DNA from: Cupriavidus numazuensis
GTDB lineage: Bacteria; Pseudomonadota; Gammaproteobacteria; Burkholderiales; Burkholderiaceae
Direction of reading: 5' to 3'
Length of the DNA stretch: 64,000 bases
Assembly: GCF_905397435.1 (NCBI RefSeq)
Contig: NZ_CAJPVI010000010.1
Location: 62,001-126,000, forward strand
The stretch's first letter is position 1. Every line of letters starts with the position of its first letter. Both the position numbers and the translations under genes were made by a program. The notes below the pieces were generated by a model that searched no databases, was not told where the DNA came from, and was given only the letters and a program-made list of their open reading frames with translations. This document shows positions 43,835-52,982 of the stretch, one piece after another.

Positions 43835-44452
43835 TTACGTGGGCCGGCGCATGTGGAACAGCGTCGAGTGGCTGACCTCGAAGTAATCGCCGAGGCCGCC
43901 ACCGCGCAGGATGGGGCGTGCTGCCGCCGTGTCGTAGACGCCATCCGTCACGAACGCGCGGTCGATATGCACGCCGACCACTTCCCCCAGCACCATCCAC
44001 GTATCGACCAGCTCGCCGTCTGACTTGCCGAGCTGCATCACCCGCGTCACTCGGCATTCGAACGACACCGGGCTTTCCTGCACGCGCGGCGCGGCGACAA
44101 GGCGGGATGCGACGGGCGTCAGACCTGCCAGTGCGAATTCATCCTCATTCGGCCCCACGCCGGCGCTGGTCATGTTCATGCGCTCGGCCAGCGGGCGCGT
44201 GACGAGATTCCAGACAAACTCGCCAGTCGCCTCGGCATTGCGCACCGTGTCCTTGTAGCCGACGCTGGAGAACGCGACGATCGGCGGCGTGTAGTTGAAC
44301 ACGTTGAAGAAGGCATAAGGCGCGAGGTTCGCAACGCCTGCCTTGTCCACGGTGGAGATCCAGCCGATAGGTCGCGGGCCCACGATGGCAGCCAGTGGAT
44401 CATGCCGCAGGCCATGGCCGCGCGCGGGTTCGTAGAAATGGATATCGTCCAT
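43835..44452 (-). CDS. Flavin reductase family protein (DIM6/NTAB-like)
   Basis: A 205-residue FMN-binding split-barrel protein: DDIHFYEPARGHGLRHDPLA, IVGPRPIGWISTVDKAGVAN, LAPYAFFNVFNYTPPIVAFS and GEFVWNLVTRPLAERMN. This is the DIM6/NTAB flavin reductase pattern, distinct from the HpaC-like reductases of the duplicated cassettes. The start at 44452 is the Met at the head of the domain; the hairpin at 44471-44502 lies in the leader. It is downstream of the maleate isomerase gene on the same strand and may have its own promoter. It could reduce flavin for an oxygenase of the pathway. Confidence 0.83.
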   Translation of the reverse strand: MDDIHFYEPARGHGLRHDPLAAIVGPRPIGWISTVDKAGVANLAPYAFFNVFNYTPPIVAFSSVGYKDTVRNAEATGEFVWNLVTRPLAERMNMTSAGVGPNEDEFALAGLTPVASRLVAAPRVQESPVSFECRVTRVMQLGKSDGELVDTWMVLGEVVGVHIDRAFVTDGVYDTAAARPILRGGGLGDYFEVSHSTLFHMRRPT

Positions 44453-44470
44453 GCGAGTCACACACAACAA

Positions 44471-44502
44471 CACGCCGCCCTCACGCAAGCGAGGACGGCG
44501 TC
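44471..44502 (-). terminator. Probable terminator after the maleate isomerase gene
   Basis: ACGCCGCCCTC and GAGGACGGCGT form an 11-bp stem with one mismatch around CACGCAAGC-type loop bases, 26 bp past the maleate isomerase stop. On the minus strand it is followed by GTTGTTGTGTG, only moderately U-rich. It would end or attenuate the iorA operon before the flavin reductase gene. Confidence 0.55.
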
Positions 44503-44527
44503 GGGTCAACAAAGGCGAACGGCCGGA

Positions 44528-45301
44528 TCAGTACTTGCCGCTCAGCAACTCACCGCAGCCCTGAACTTCCGCGCGCAGGCCCAGCTTGCGCAGCATCTGC
44601 CATGTGGTCGCCACGGCAGCCGACACGGTCGGGATACCCGACTCTTCCTGCACCTTCTGGATCGACGGCAGCGACTGCATCTGCACGCAGGCCGACAGCA
44701 CGATGGCATCGACGCCGGTCGTGTCGATGCGCTTGTAGATCTCCAGCAGATTCGCCGGATCCTGCGCCGCGACCTGCAGGTTGTCGGGAATCTCCAGCGC
44801 GCAGTAGTCCTTGACCTCGATGTCTTCGCTTTCGATGTACTCGACCACCATCTTGGTCAGCGGCTTCATGTACGGGCACACCACGGACACGCGCTTGGCG
44901 CCCATCGCCTTCAGGCCGTCGACGAGCGCGCCGGCGCTGGTGACCACCGGCGCAGGGTTGCCGTTCTCGACGGTGCGTTGCGTCAGGCGCTCTTCCGATA
45001 CGCGGTGATAGCCCTTGCCCATGCTCATGATGGCGACCAGGCAGGCGTAGCCAAGCACATCGACGCGCGCGTCCGACAGCTCGATCGCGCAGCGGTCGCT
45101 GTCGCGGTCCATCGCCTCGAGTTCTTCCTTGACCACCTTCTTCATGCGCATGCGGCTCGAGTGGAAGGTGAAGCGCTCGGCGAAGTCGAGTTCGCGCGCG
45201 CGGAACATCGCGGGAATCTCGGTCTCCATCGTGGTGTTGGACGACGGCACGATCTGGCCGATACGCAGCGGCTTCTGCGGGGTGAAGATTGGGGACTGCA
45301 T
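44528..45301 (-). CDS. maiA: Maleate cis-trans isomerase (Asp/Glu racemase family)
   Basis: A 257-residue protein with GQIVPSSNTTMETEIPAMFR at residues ~15-34, the first catalytic Cys in VLGYACLVAIMSMGKGYH near 80-97 and the second in AIVLSACVQMQSLPSI near 195. PSSNTTME and the two Cys sites are diagnostic of maleate isomerases (MaiA/NicE), which turn maleate into fumarate. The start overlaps the nitrilase-family stop by one base (TAATG), so the two are translationally coupled. It is the last step of a route that gives maleate; no other nicotinate-pathway genes are nearby. Confidence 0.9.
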   Translation of the reverse strand: MQSPIFTPQKPLRIGQIVPSSNTTMETEIPAMFRARELDFAERFTFHSSRMRMKKVVKEELEAMDRDSDRCAIELSDARVDVLGYACLVAIMSMGKGYHRVSEERLTQRTVENGNPAPVVTSAGALVDGLKAMGAKRVSVVCPYMKPLTKMVVEYIESEDIEVKDYCALEIPDNLQVAAQDPANLLEIYKRIDTTGVDAIVLSACVQMQSLPSIQKVQEESGIPTVSAAVATTWQMLRKLGLRAEVQGCGELLSGKY

Positions 45302-46344
45302 TACTTGGTCTCGGTCAGTTCGAATGCGTTGAGTTCGGCGCCATCGATTTCCGTGGCGTCCAGGTCGATCTGCGGCGCCAGCCCGTCGAGGAATTGCGCC
45401 GGTTGCTGCGTGCGGCGGTTCACGCGCAGGTCGAAGATGTCGAAGCGGTTGTAGTGGCCGGTGATGTCGTGCATCTGTCGCGGCTGGATACAGCGCGACA
45501 GGTCGATGTCGGCGTAGACGATGCCTTCCTCGTCGATCAGCGGCTCGCCGATCACGCGTCCGTCCGGGCCCAGGAAGCCCGAGAACGCGCTGTTGCGGCG
45601 CGACATCAGCTCGCGGGCCTTCGGGTTCAGCGGTTCCATCGCGGAGATGATCTCCTCCGACACGGTCGAGCACGACACTGCCGTGAATACCTTGCCCTCG
45701 AAGCAGTGCGCAGCGGCACGCACCTTGATCGCTTCCGCCATGTCGTAGTCGGCCGGCGCGACGGGCAGCGAGATGTAGCTGGCCACGTGCATCAGCTCGC
45801 CTTGCGACAGCAGCGAGAAGCGCGCGAGCGTGTTGGTGTTCTCGCCGCACGCGAGCGAGCCCAGCGGGCCCACGCTGGTCTGGTGCACGCGCAGCGCGGA
45901 TGCATCGCCATTGGCCCACGTCAGCTTCTCGGCCCACGTCGGCACAAGCTTGCGGTGGCGGCCCAGGATGCGGCCTTCCTCGCTGATGGTCACCAGCGTG
46001 TTGTACAGCGTGCCGACGCCGGTCTTGCTGCGCTCGTTCACGCCGACCACCACGTTGATGTGGTTGGCCTGCGCGGCTTGCGCGATCTTGCGGATCTCGG
46101 GGCCGGGAATTTCGATCGAGGCCTTGACCAGCTTTTCGAACCACGGGCTTGCGTCGACCGGGTTGGTCAGCCAGCTCCAGTACGGGTAGCCGGCGACGAA
46201 CACTTCTGGAAAGGCGACCAGCTTCGCGCCGTTGTCGGCGGCTTCCTTGATCAGACGGCAGACCTTGTCGACGGTGGCGTCGGCGTCCAGGAACACCGGC
46301 GCGGCCTGTACGGCAGCGGCCTTGAACTTGGGCAGGTTGAGCAT
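45301..46344 (-). CDS. Nitrilase-superfamily carbon-nitrogen hydrolase
   Basis: A 347-residue nitrilase-fold enzyme with the catalytic Glu in KLVAFPEVFVAGYPYW (near residue 48), Lys in GRHRKLVPTWAEK (near 130), and Cys in GSLACGENTNTLARF (near 163). CGENTN is the signature of nitrilases proper (branch 1), which hydrolyse nitriles to acids, some forming or hydrolysing amides. Start at 46344, where the normal nitrilase N-terminus begins. In this operon, between the FAA-hydrolase-family gene (29 bp gap) and maleate isomerase gene, an amidase-type role on maleamate is attractive but unproven. Confidence 0.88.
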   Translation of the reverse strand: MLNLPKFKAAAVQAAPVFLDADATVDKVCRLIKEAADNGAKLVAFPEVFVAGYPYWSWLTNPVDASPWFEKLVKASIEIPGPEIRKIAQAAQANHINVVVGVNERSKTGVGTLYNTLVTISEEGRILGRHRKLVPTWAEKLTWANGDASALRVHQTSVGPLGSLACGENTNTLARFSLLSQGELMHVASYISLPVAPADYDMAEAIKVRAAAHCFEGKVFTAVSCSTVSEEIISAMEPLNPKARELMSRRNSAFSGFLGPDGRVIGEPLIDEEGIVYADIDLSRCIQPRQMHDITGHYNRFDIFDLRVNRRTQQPAQFLDGLAPQIDLDATEIDGAELNAFELTETK

Positions 46345-46373
46345 GGAATTCTCCGTTACGGGAATGCGCGGCT

Positions 46374-47285
46374 TCAGACGGCAACCACGGGGTGGCGCAG
46401 TTCGCCGATGCCTTCCACCTTGGCCACGACCACGTCGCCCGGCCACAGCCATTCCTGCGGAGTGCGGCCAGCGCCTACGCCGTCCGGCGTGCCAGTGGCA
46501 ATGATGTCGCCCGGCTCCAGCGTCATGCCCTTGCTGATGTCAGCGATCAGCGCGTTGACGTTGAACAGCATGTGGCGCGTGTTGGAGCTTTGCTTGGTCA
46601 CGCCGTTGACGGTCAGCGACAGGTCCAGCGCGTGCGGATCGGCGATCTCGTCAGCGGTGACGATGACCGGACCGAACGGGGCGTACGTGTCCTGGCCCTT
46701 CGAGTAGATCCACTGGCCCGCGCGGCGGCAGTCGCGCGCCGAGATGTCGATCATCACGCTGTAGCCGAACACGTAGTTGAGCGCCTCAGCTTCCTTCACG
46801 CCCTTGCCGCGCGTGCCGATGATCACAGCCAGCTCGACTTCCCAGTCCATCTGCTCGGTGATTTCCTTGTTGTGCTCGATGGCATCGCCCGGGCCGATCA
46901 CGGTGGTCGGCGGCTTCGAGAAGATCACCGGCTCCTTGGGCAGCTCCTTCGAGGTGTCGAGGCTGCGGCTCGATTCGGCCACGTGCTCGACGTAGTTCAG
47001 GCCGATGCCCCAGATGTTCTTGCGCGGGCGCGGGATCGGCGCGAGCAGCTTGACGTTGGATGCAGGCACGGCCACGCCGAACGGGAAGCGGCCCTTGTAC
47101 TCGTTGAGCAGCGCACTGGTCGACTTGACGGCGGCCGGACCGAGGTCGATGAACGACAGCATGTCGGACGGGATGCTCGCGCCGACGGCTTCGCCGAAAC
47201 GGGCCAGGTCGACGACATAGCCGTCCACGATGGCGCCCAGGCGGGCGGCGGCGGCAACTTCAGTGCGGAAGGTAACGAGACGCAT
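46374..47285 (-). CDS. Fumarylacetoacetate hydrolase family protein (putative acylpyruvate hydrolase)
   Basis: A 303-residue FAH-family enzyme. The C-terminal domain has NIWGIGLNYVEHVAESSR near residue 90, PVIFSKPPTTVIGPGDAI near 115, the metal-binding E-x-E in DWEVELAVIIGTRGKGV near 148-164, ARDCRRAGQWIYSKGQDTYA, and GDIIATGTPDGVGAGRTP near 260. Family members hydrolyse fumaryl- or maleylpyruvate to pyruvate plus a C4 acid. It sits next to a gentisate-dioxygenase-like gene, so an acylpyruvate is the likely substrate. The start at 47285 follows a weak ribosome-binding site. Confidence 0.9.
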   Translation of the reverse strand: MRLVTFRTEVAAAARLGAIVDGYVVDLARFGEAVGASIPSDMLSFIDLGPAAVKSTSALLNEYKGRFPFGVAVPASNVKLLAPIPRPRKNIWGIGLNYVEHVAESSRSLDTSKELPKEPVIFSKPPTTVIGPGDAIEHNKEITEQMDWEVELAVIIGTRGKGVKEAEALNYVFGYSVMIDISARDCRRAGQWIYSKGQDTYAPFGPVIVTADEIADPHALDLSLTVNGVTKQSSNTRHMLFNVNALIADISKGMTLEPGDIIATGTPDGVGAGRTPQEWLWPGDVVVAKVEGIGELRHPVVAV

Positions 47286-47353
47286 GGTTTTACTACTCCG
47301 ATAGAGGCCGCGGTTAGCGGCTGCATAAACTTGGATGTGGGATCTGTTGTCTT

Positions 47354-47476
47354 TCTCCCCTCTCCCGCTTGCGGGAGAGGGGTCGGGGGAGAGGGCAGGA
47401 GGTGCCTCATGCGACGACGCAACAAGATGCGCCCACCCTCTCCCCCAGCCCCTCTCCCATAAATGGGAGAGGGGAG
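47354..47476. repeat. Pair of REP-like hairpins
   Basis: Inverted CTCTCCCGC-type hairpins at 47356-47384 and 47435-47476 fill the 205-bp gap between the cupin dioxygenase and FAH-family genes. The second one has ATAAAT in its loop region. Confidence 0.85.
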
Positions 47477-47490
47477 CAAACATTGGGCAC

Positions 47491-48615
47491 TCAGCCAGTC
47501 ACCGCTTGATGGCCGTCGTTCTCCGCGAGCGCTTCCTCGCGGTACAGGCCGAGCGAGTGCATCACCGGCAGGTCGTTGAAGCAGAACAGCACGGCGTCGT
47601 CGCTGGCCGATGCGTTTGCGTGTTCGTGGAACGCCCACGATGGCACGCAGAAGATGTCGCGCTCGGTCCAGTCGAAGCGCTGGCCGTTGATGACCGAATG
47701 GCCGCTGCCCTTGGCCACCTGGTAGATAAAGCTGCCGGTGTGGTGGTGCGCTTTGGTCGCCTCGCCGGGGCGCAGCAGCTGCATGCTCGCGCCGATGGTC
47801 GGCATGACCGGGCCGCCGGTGACCGGGTTGACGTAGTGCATCAGCACGCCGTCGAACGGGCTGCCGTCGGTGACCTTGCTGTAGCGTACAAGCGCCTCGT
47901 AGGTCGGCGCCCATTCGTACTTGTACAGCGGCGAGTACGGCTTGCTCCACGTGCCGCCGTGTGGCTTCAGGCCCTTGCCGCCCCAGATGGCCGGCATGTC
48001 GTCGACGGGATGCGTGACGGCCTGCTGCAGGTTCGGGTGCACCGCGTAGAAGCCGGCTTCCATCGCGTTGACGAGCGGAATGTCGAGGCCGTCCTGCCAG
48101 ATGCAGGTCGTGCCATCGGCCGACACGCCGTGCTCGTGCCACGTACCGTTCGGCGTCAGCACGAAGTCATTGGCACCGAGCGTCATCTTGTGGCCGTCGA
48201 CGATCGTGTACGCGCCGCTGCCTTCCATGATGAAGCGCAGCGCCGACGACGAATGCGCGTGCGCCGATGCGGCCTCGCCCGGATGCATCACCTGCAGGCC
48301 CGAGTAGAGCCAGCCCACCGCGGCCGACACGTCCTGGCGCCCCGGGTTGTTCAGGTAGATCACGCGGCGCCCGGCCTTCTCCGGCGTCACCAGATCCACC
48401 GAGCGCAGCACATGGTCGCGCAGGTCGCGGTAGCGCCACAGCACCGGCACCGATTCGGACTTCGGCTGCCACGGCTCGATCTTGTTGGCCACGGTCCACA
48501 GCGCGCCGGTCTTCAGCGTGTCGAGTTGCTTGTAGTAGGCGACCAGCTCCGGGGTGTCCTCCACATCGGCGCGGCCGGCAACGCTTTCGCGGTAGGTGTC
48601 GTAGTTCTCAGCCAT
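47491..48615 (-). CDS. Gentisate 1,2-dioxygenase-like cupin ring-cleavage enzyme
   Basis: A 374-residue bicupin. The N-terminal cupin binds iron through HAHSSSALRFIMEGSGAYTI (near residues 118-137) and the later HEHG (near 160). The C-terminal cupin has ATKAHHHTGSFIYQVAKGSG and VPSWAFHEHANA. The order and the DPRLYWRYRD-like segment PVLWRYRDLRDHVLRS match gentisate 1,2-dioxygenase and its relatives, which include enzymes for salicylate and 5-hydroxyanthranilate-type substrates. Such enzymes cleave the C1-C2 bond to an acylpyruvate. Within 14 bp of the aryl-CoA monooxygenase gene, it probably acts on the free acid made by the thioesterase. Confidence 0.9.
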   Translation of the reverse strand: MAENYDTYRESVAGRADVEDTPELVAYYKQLDTLKTGALWTVANKIEPWQPKSESVPVLWRYRDLRDHVLRSVDLVTPEKAGRRVIYLNNPGRQDVSAAVGWLYSGLQVMHPGEAASAHAHSSSALRFIMEGSGAYTIVDGHKMTLGANDFVLTPNGTWHEHGVSADGTTCIWQDGLDIPLVNAMEAGFYAVHPNLQQAVTHPVDDMPAIWGGKGLKPHGGTWSKPYSPLYKYEWAPTYEALVRYSKVTDGSPFDGVLMHYVNPVTGGPVMPTIGASMQLLRPGEATKAHHHTGSFIYQVAKGSGHSVINGQRFDWTERDIFCVPSWAFHEHANASASDDAVLFCFNDLPVMHSLGLYREEALAENDGHQAVTG

Positions 48616-48629
48616 CTTGTCTCCTTCTC

Positions 48630-50936
48630 TCAGGCGGCGGCGCGCTTGATGCTGCGCTCGAGTTGGTCCTTGGCGAACAGATACTGCCGGGGCCATTCCA
48701 CGCGGCGGAAGCCCAGTTGCGCGGTTTCGCGCAGCACCCAGGCCGGGTCGGCCAGGTGCGGGCGCGACAGCGCGCACAGGTCGGCACGGCCTGAGGCGAT
48801 GATCCCGTTGACCTGATCGGCCTCGGTGATCGCGCCGACGGCGATGGTCGGCACGCCGGCTTCGTTGCGCACGCGGTCGGCGAACGGGGTCTGGAACATG
48901 CGGCCGTAGACGGGCTTCTGGTCGGGCGTGACTTCGCCGGACGAGCAATCGATCATGTCGGCGCCGGCTTCCTTGAAGAGGCGAGCCATGTCCACGGCGT
49001 CGTCCGCGCTGTTGCCGCCCTCGACCCAGTCGGTCGCCGAAATGCGCACCGAGATCGGCTTGTCCTGCGGCCATGCGGCACGCACCGCGCGCAGCACTTC
49101 CAGCGGGAAGGCCATGCGGTTCTCGAGCGAGCCGCCGTATTCGTCGGTGCGCTGGTTCGTCACGGGCGAAATGAAGTTCGACAGCAGGTAGCCATGGCCG
49201 GCCTGCAGTTCGAGCCAGTCGAAGCCGGCCGCCGCGGCGCGGCGCGTGGCGGCGACGAAGTCATCGCGCACGCGGTCCATGTCTTCACGCGTCATCGCGC
49301 GCGGCGTCTGCGACACGCCCGGCAGATACGGAAGCGCCGATGCGGAAATCAGCGGCCAGTTGCCGTCCGCCAGCGGGTGGTCCATCTTCTCCCAGCCGAC
49401 TTGCGTGGAGCCGCGACGGCCCGCATGGCCGATCTGCACGCCGATGCGCGCGCTGCTGTGCTCGTGAACAAAGGTCACGATGCCGGCGAAGGCCGCAGCC
49501 TGCGCGTCGTGCCAGAGGCCGGGGCAGCCCGGAGTGATGCGGCCATCGGGCGACACGGAGGTCATCTCGACCATCACCAGTCCAGCGCCGCCGAGCGCCC
49601 GGCTGCCCAGGTGAACCATGTGGAAGTTGCCCGGCACGCCGTCCTTGCACGAGTACATGGCCGTCGGCGATACCACTACGCGGTTCTTCAGTTCCACGCC
49701 GCGCACGGTGTACGGCGTGAGCATCGGCGGCACAGCAGCAGGCTTGGTGCCCGCGCGCTCGGCCAGCCACGACTCATAACCTTCGAGCCATTCCTTGTCG
49801 CGCACGCGCAGGTTCTCGTGCGAGATGCGCTGCGAACGCGTCAGGAGCGAGTAGGCAAACTGCTCGGGTTCCAGGTCTTCATAACGCTTGACGTTCTCGA
49901 ACCATTCGGTCGAGTTGCGCGCTGCGTTCTGGATCTTGAGCACTTCGACCGAGCGCACGGCCTCGTAGTGCTTGAGTGCCTCTTCCAGCGAACCGTCAAC
50001 GCCCTTGATCGTGCGTGCGAGTTCGATCGCGTCTTCGAGCGCAAGCTTGGTACCCGAGCCGATCGAGAAGTGCGCGGTATGCGCGGCATCGCCCATCAGC
50101 ACCACGGGCACGCGCTTGCCGTCGATCTCGTTCCAGTGCACCCAGCGCTCGCAGATCACGCGCGGGAACTGGATCCAGATGGCCGAGCCGCGCAGGTGGC
50201 CGGCGTTGCTGATCAGCGGGTTGCCGTCCAGGTACGGGGCGAACAGCTTCTCGCAGTAGGCGATGCCCTCTTCCTGGCTCATCTGGTCGATGCCGGCGGC
50301 CTTCCACGTCTCTTCAGGCGTCTCGACGATGAAGGTCGAGGTGCCGTCTTCGAAGCGATACGCGTGCGCCTGGAACCAGCCGTGCTCGGTCGGCACGAAG
50401 ATGAAGTTGAACGCATCGAAGACCTTCTTGGTGCCGAGCCAGACGAAGCGGCATTTGCGCGTGTCAATGTCGGGGCGGAAGGTGTCGGCATAGCGCTTGC
50501 GCACCACACTGTTCAGGCCGTCGGAAGCGATCACCAGGTCCGCACCGTACTTGCGAGCGACTTCCTGGTCGTCTTCGATGAAGGACTCAAACACGAGCTG
50601 CACGCCAACCGCTTCGCAACGCGCCTGCAGGATGTTAAGCAGCTTCTTGCGGCCGATGCCGATAAAGCCATGGCCGCCGCTGCGCACCGCGCGCTCCTTG
50701 AAGTGGACCTCTACATCGTCCCAGCGGTTGAAGGCGTCGCCGATGGTTTCAGCCGACACGGGGTCGGCTTCACGCAGGTTTCCCATGGTGGCGTCGGAGA
50801 ACACCACGCCCCAGCCGAAGGTATCGTACGGGCGGTTGCGTTCCACCACCACGACGTCGTTGGCGGGATCCTGCAGCTTCATCAGCAGGCCGAAATACAG
50901 GCCGGCGGGACCACCGCCGATACATACGATCTTCAT
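48630..50936 (-). CDS. Bifunctional aryl-CoA monooxygenase/OYE-like oxidoreductase (salicylyl-CoA 5-hydroxylase or 2-aminobenzoyl-CoA monooxygenase/reductase type)
   Basis: A 768-residue fusion. The N-terminal ~390 residues are a flavin monooxygenase: [20 protein letters not shown] at the start and [20 protein letters not shown] near 285-304. The C-terminal ~370 residues are an old-yellow-enzyme barrel ([20 protein letters not shown] near 415, [16 protein letters not shown] near 575, and [13 protein letters not shown] after it). This architecture is known in 2-aminobenzoyl-CoA monooxygenase/reductase and in proteins annotated salicylyl-CoA 5-hydroxylase. Both hydroxylate the aryl-CoA at C5; the OYE part can also reduce the ring. 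The operon's cupin implies a 5-hydroxylated aromatic product here. Confidence 0.92.
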   Translation of the reverse strand: MKIVCIGGGPAGLYFGLLMKLQDPANDVVVVERNRPYDTFGWGVVFSDATMGNLREADPVSAETIGDAFNRWDDVEVHFKERAVRSGGHGFIGIGRKKLLNILQARCEAVGVQLVFESFIEDDQEVARKYGADLVIASDGLNSVVRKRYADTFRPDIDTRKCRFVWLGTKKVFDAFNFIFVPTEHGWFQAHAYRFEDGTSTFIVETPEETWKAAGIDQMSQEEGIAYCEKLFAPYLDGNPLISNAGHLRGSAIWIQFPRVICERWVHWNEIDGKRVPVVLMGDAAHTAHFSIGSGTKLALEDAIELARTIKGVDGSLEEALKHYEAVRSVEVLKIQNAARNSTEWFENVKRYEDLEPEQFAYSLLTRSQRISHENLRVRDKEWLEGYESWLAERAGTKPAAVPPMLTPYTVRGVELKNRVVVSPTAMYSCKDGVPGNFHMVHLGSRALGGAGLVMVEMTSVSPDGRITPGCPGLWHDAQAAAFAGIVTFVHEHSSARIGVQIGHAGRRGSTQVGWEKMDHPLADGNWPLISASALPYLPGVSQTPRAMTREDMDRVRDDFVAATRRAAAAGFDWLELQAGHGYLLSNFISPVTNQRTDEYGGSLENRMAFPLEVLRAVRAAWPQDKPISVRISATDWVEGGNSADDAVDMARLFKEAGADMIDCSSGEVTPDQKPVYGRMFQTPFADRVRNEAGVPTIAVGAITEADQVNGIIASGRADLCALSRPHLADPAWVLRETAQLGFRRVEWPRQYLFAKDQLERSIKRAAA

Positions 50937-51017
50937 TGCAGCTTCCAGTCAAATGCTTGGGTCGGGATGTCTTGCCAGGCGCGGCGCGTTCCACCCCACG
51001 TTGGGTGAGTCGCGCCC

Positions 51018-51446
51018 TCAGGCCGCAGCCGCCATGCGCGCTTCGATCGCCGCATGCAGGTCATCGGGCACGGCGATGGACAGGTGCGTGTCGAGCGAGG
51101 TGATGACGATGGTCTGCGTGACCGCCATCCTCAGGTCCCCATCCTTGCCGGTGCAGCGCCAGGCGAGGGTGATCGACTTGGTGCCCAGACGCATCACATC
51201 GAGCGACAGCGTGACGTCATCGCCCATGCGGCTGATCGCGCGAAAATCCGCTTCCAGACGGACCGTCGGCATGCCGGTGCGGCGCTGCACGATCAGGCCC
51301 TCGAATCCTTCGGGCAGCATGTCGTCGATCCATGCTTCCATCAGGTTGTTGAACATCACGAAGTACTGCGGGTAGAACACGATGCCGGCGGGGTCGCACT
51401 CCGAGAAGCGGATGCGGTGCTGGCGTTCAAAGACGGTCTTGCTCAT
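51018..51446 (-). CDS. 4-hydroxybenzoyl-CoA thioesterase-like hotdog protein
   Basis: A 142-residue single-domain hotdog thioesterase. The active-site motif RFSECDPAGIVFYPQYFVMF (residues ~13-32) carries the catalytic Asp of the 4-hydroxybenzoyl-CoA thioesterase/YbgC family. It lies 22 bp after iorB and 81 bp before the bifunctional monooxygenase gene, in the same orientation. It is well placed to release the free hydroxy acid from the hydroxylated aryl-CoA. This explains how a cupin that acts on free acids can follow CoA-dependent hydroxylation. Confidence 0.88.
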   Translation of the reverse strand: MSKTVFERQHRIRFSECDPAGIVFYPQYFVMFNNLMEAWIDDMLPEGFEGLIVQRRTGMPTVRLEADFRAISRMGDDVTLSLDVMRLGTKSITLAWRCTGKDGDLRMAVTQTIVITSLDTHLSIAVPDDLHAAIEARMAAAA

Positions 51447-51468
51447 GACGGGAAATCCAACGGTCGGT

Positions 51469-52965
51469 TCAGGCGAGCGCGTGTTGCGCCAGCAGTGCGC
51501 GCAGCTTGTTGCCGTGCTCGTCGGCGAGCGCGGCTTCGCGCAGTTCGCGCAGCGTGGCTGGCGCCAGATGCGCGCCAGCGCGCACCACGGCGCTCATCAG
51601 CGTCTGGTAGTTGGTCAGGCCGCGCACATGCGTGTCGCTGTAGCCCTTGACCAGCCGCTGGCACTGCACCACTTCCAGCGCGAGCGCCGGGTTGATGCGC
51701 GCGGCATCGAGCACCTGGCGCAGCCAGCCTTCGATGCGCTCGGTTTCGAGCGCGTAGCGCAGCGTGCTACGGCGGATGGCGCGCAGGCGCGCAACGGTCC
51801 ACAGCATCAGGTAGCCGCGCAGCGAACTCGTGGTGACCACGCGACCCGCCTTGGTGAAGCGGCGCACGAAGTGATGGACGAAATGCGGCTTGGCAAGCCA
51901 TCGGCCTAGCCCTGTGGGCAGCGTCTCGCAGATTTCTTCAAGGCGCGGGTGCATGAACTCGTTGATAGCCAGCAACTGGTTGTCGGCTGCGCGTACTTCG
52001 CCACGCACGCGTTCGAAGCGCGTGCCGCGGATCTTGAGATCGGCTACGCGGATGGTGTCTTCGTACGACATCCACAGCGCCAGGTGGCGTGCGGTCTCGC
52101 GCAGCAGCATGGTGTCCGCCTGCGGCAGAGCACGGCGCACGGCAGCCAGTCGGTCCAGGTACAGGCCGGCGTAGGCCACGTCCTGGTAGTCGATCATGCG
52201 GCGCACGCCTTCGATCACGATCTGTTCGATCTCGGCAGGCTGCTCCGCGCGGACGCGGCCGAGAACCTTAGCGACTGCTGCATCCTTAGGCTGCACAAGC
52301 GGCGCGCCCTTCGGCGAATCGGCCGGCACATCGCCCGATTCGGTCTTTGTGAACGCAGCGCCGAATGCGCGCAGGCTCGGCTTGACGCCGACGCCGCCGC
52401 GTTCGATCGTGGCTTCGAACTGCGCGCGGCTGAACGGCAGCACGCCGGTCCCGGCGAGCGCGCCGAACAGCACTGCGCTGATTACGCTGCCGTTGGCTTC
52501 GGCTTCCTGCGCCATGTCGAAGCGCACGTAGCGCTTGGACGCCTTGGTTGCATGAGCGATCAGTTCTTTGCTGTCGACGCGGCCGTCGCCCATCGCCGAT
52601 TTCTCGGCGATCGAGTACACGCGGTGCGTCGACGACACCAGCGTGGTGCGGTCCGGCGTGACGAGCCCGCGCTGCACGGCACGGCCGGCTTCCATCAATT
52701 CGGAAGCGAGCACCACATCGACATCGCCCGGCGTCGGCATCAGTGCGAGCACCGGCGTGCGGCCGGCACGCTCGGCGATTTCGCGCGGGAACAGCTCGAC
52801 GTAGTAGATCGTGGCGCCGGTGCGCTGGGCCACGCCCGGCACCGAGGTGGTCTGGGCGATATAGCCGTTGTGCTCGCCGAGGTCGACGATCCAGTCGGCC
52901 AGCACGCCGCCGCCTTCACCGCCCATGGCGAGGATGGCGACCTTAATGGGTTTTGCGTTGATCAT
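51469..52965 (-). CDS. iorB: Indolepyruvate-type 2-oxoacid oxidoreductase, beta subunit (IorB-like, extended)
   Basis: A 498-residue protein whose first ~200 residues are the gamma-domain-like part of 2-oxoacid oxidoreductases: KVAILAMGGEGGGVLADWIV, YIAQTTSVPGVAQRTGATIY and DVDVVLASELMEAGRAVQRG. Archaeal IorB stops there; this one has a ~300-residue C-terminal extension with CQRLVKGYSDTHVRG, like the C-terminus of long bacterial indolepyruvate ferredoxin oxidoreductases. The start at 52965 is the Met at the domain start. It lies 17 bp after iorA. Together they should oxidatively decarboxylate an aryl 2-oxoacid to an aryl-CoA. Confidence 0.88.
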   Translation of the reverse strand: MINAKPIKVAILAMGGEGGGVLADWIVDLGEHNGYIAQTTSVPGVAQRTGATIYYVELFPREIAERAGRTPVLALMPTPGDVDVVLASELMEAGRAVQRGLVTPDRTTLVSSTHRVYSIAEKSAMGDGRVDSKELIAHATKASKRYVRFDMAQEAEANGSVISAVLFGALAGTGVLPFSRAQFEATIERGGVGVKPSLRAFGAAFTKTESGDVPADSPKGAPLVQPKDAAVAKVLGRVRAEQPAEIEQIVIEGVRRMIDYQDVAYAGLYLDRLAAVRRALPQADTMLLRETARHLALWMSYEDTIRVADLKIRGTRFERVRGEVRAADNQLLAINEFMHPRLEEICETLPTGLGRWLAKPHFVHHFVRRFTKAGRVVTTSSLRGYLMLWTVARLRAIRRSTLRYALETERIEGWLRQVLDAARINPALALEVVQCQRLVKGYSDTHVRGLTNYQTLMSAVVRAGAHLAPATLRELREAALADEHGNKLRALLAQHALA

Positions 52966-52982
52966 GTTCGGGCCTTCCAGGT

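Noticed and set aside
43353..48615. A nicotinate (nic) degradation cluster, suggested by maleate isomerase and a MarR regulator
   Set aside because: There is no 2,5-dihydroxypyridine dioxygenase, deformylase, NicF-type amidase or nicotinate hydroxylase; the ring-cleavage gene is a gentisate-type bicupin.
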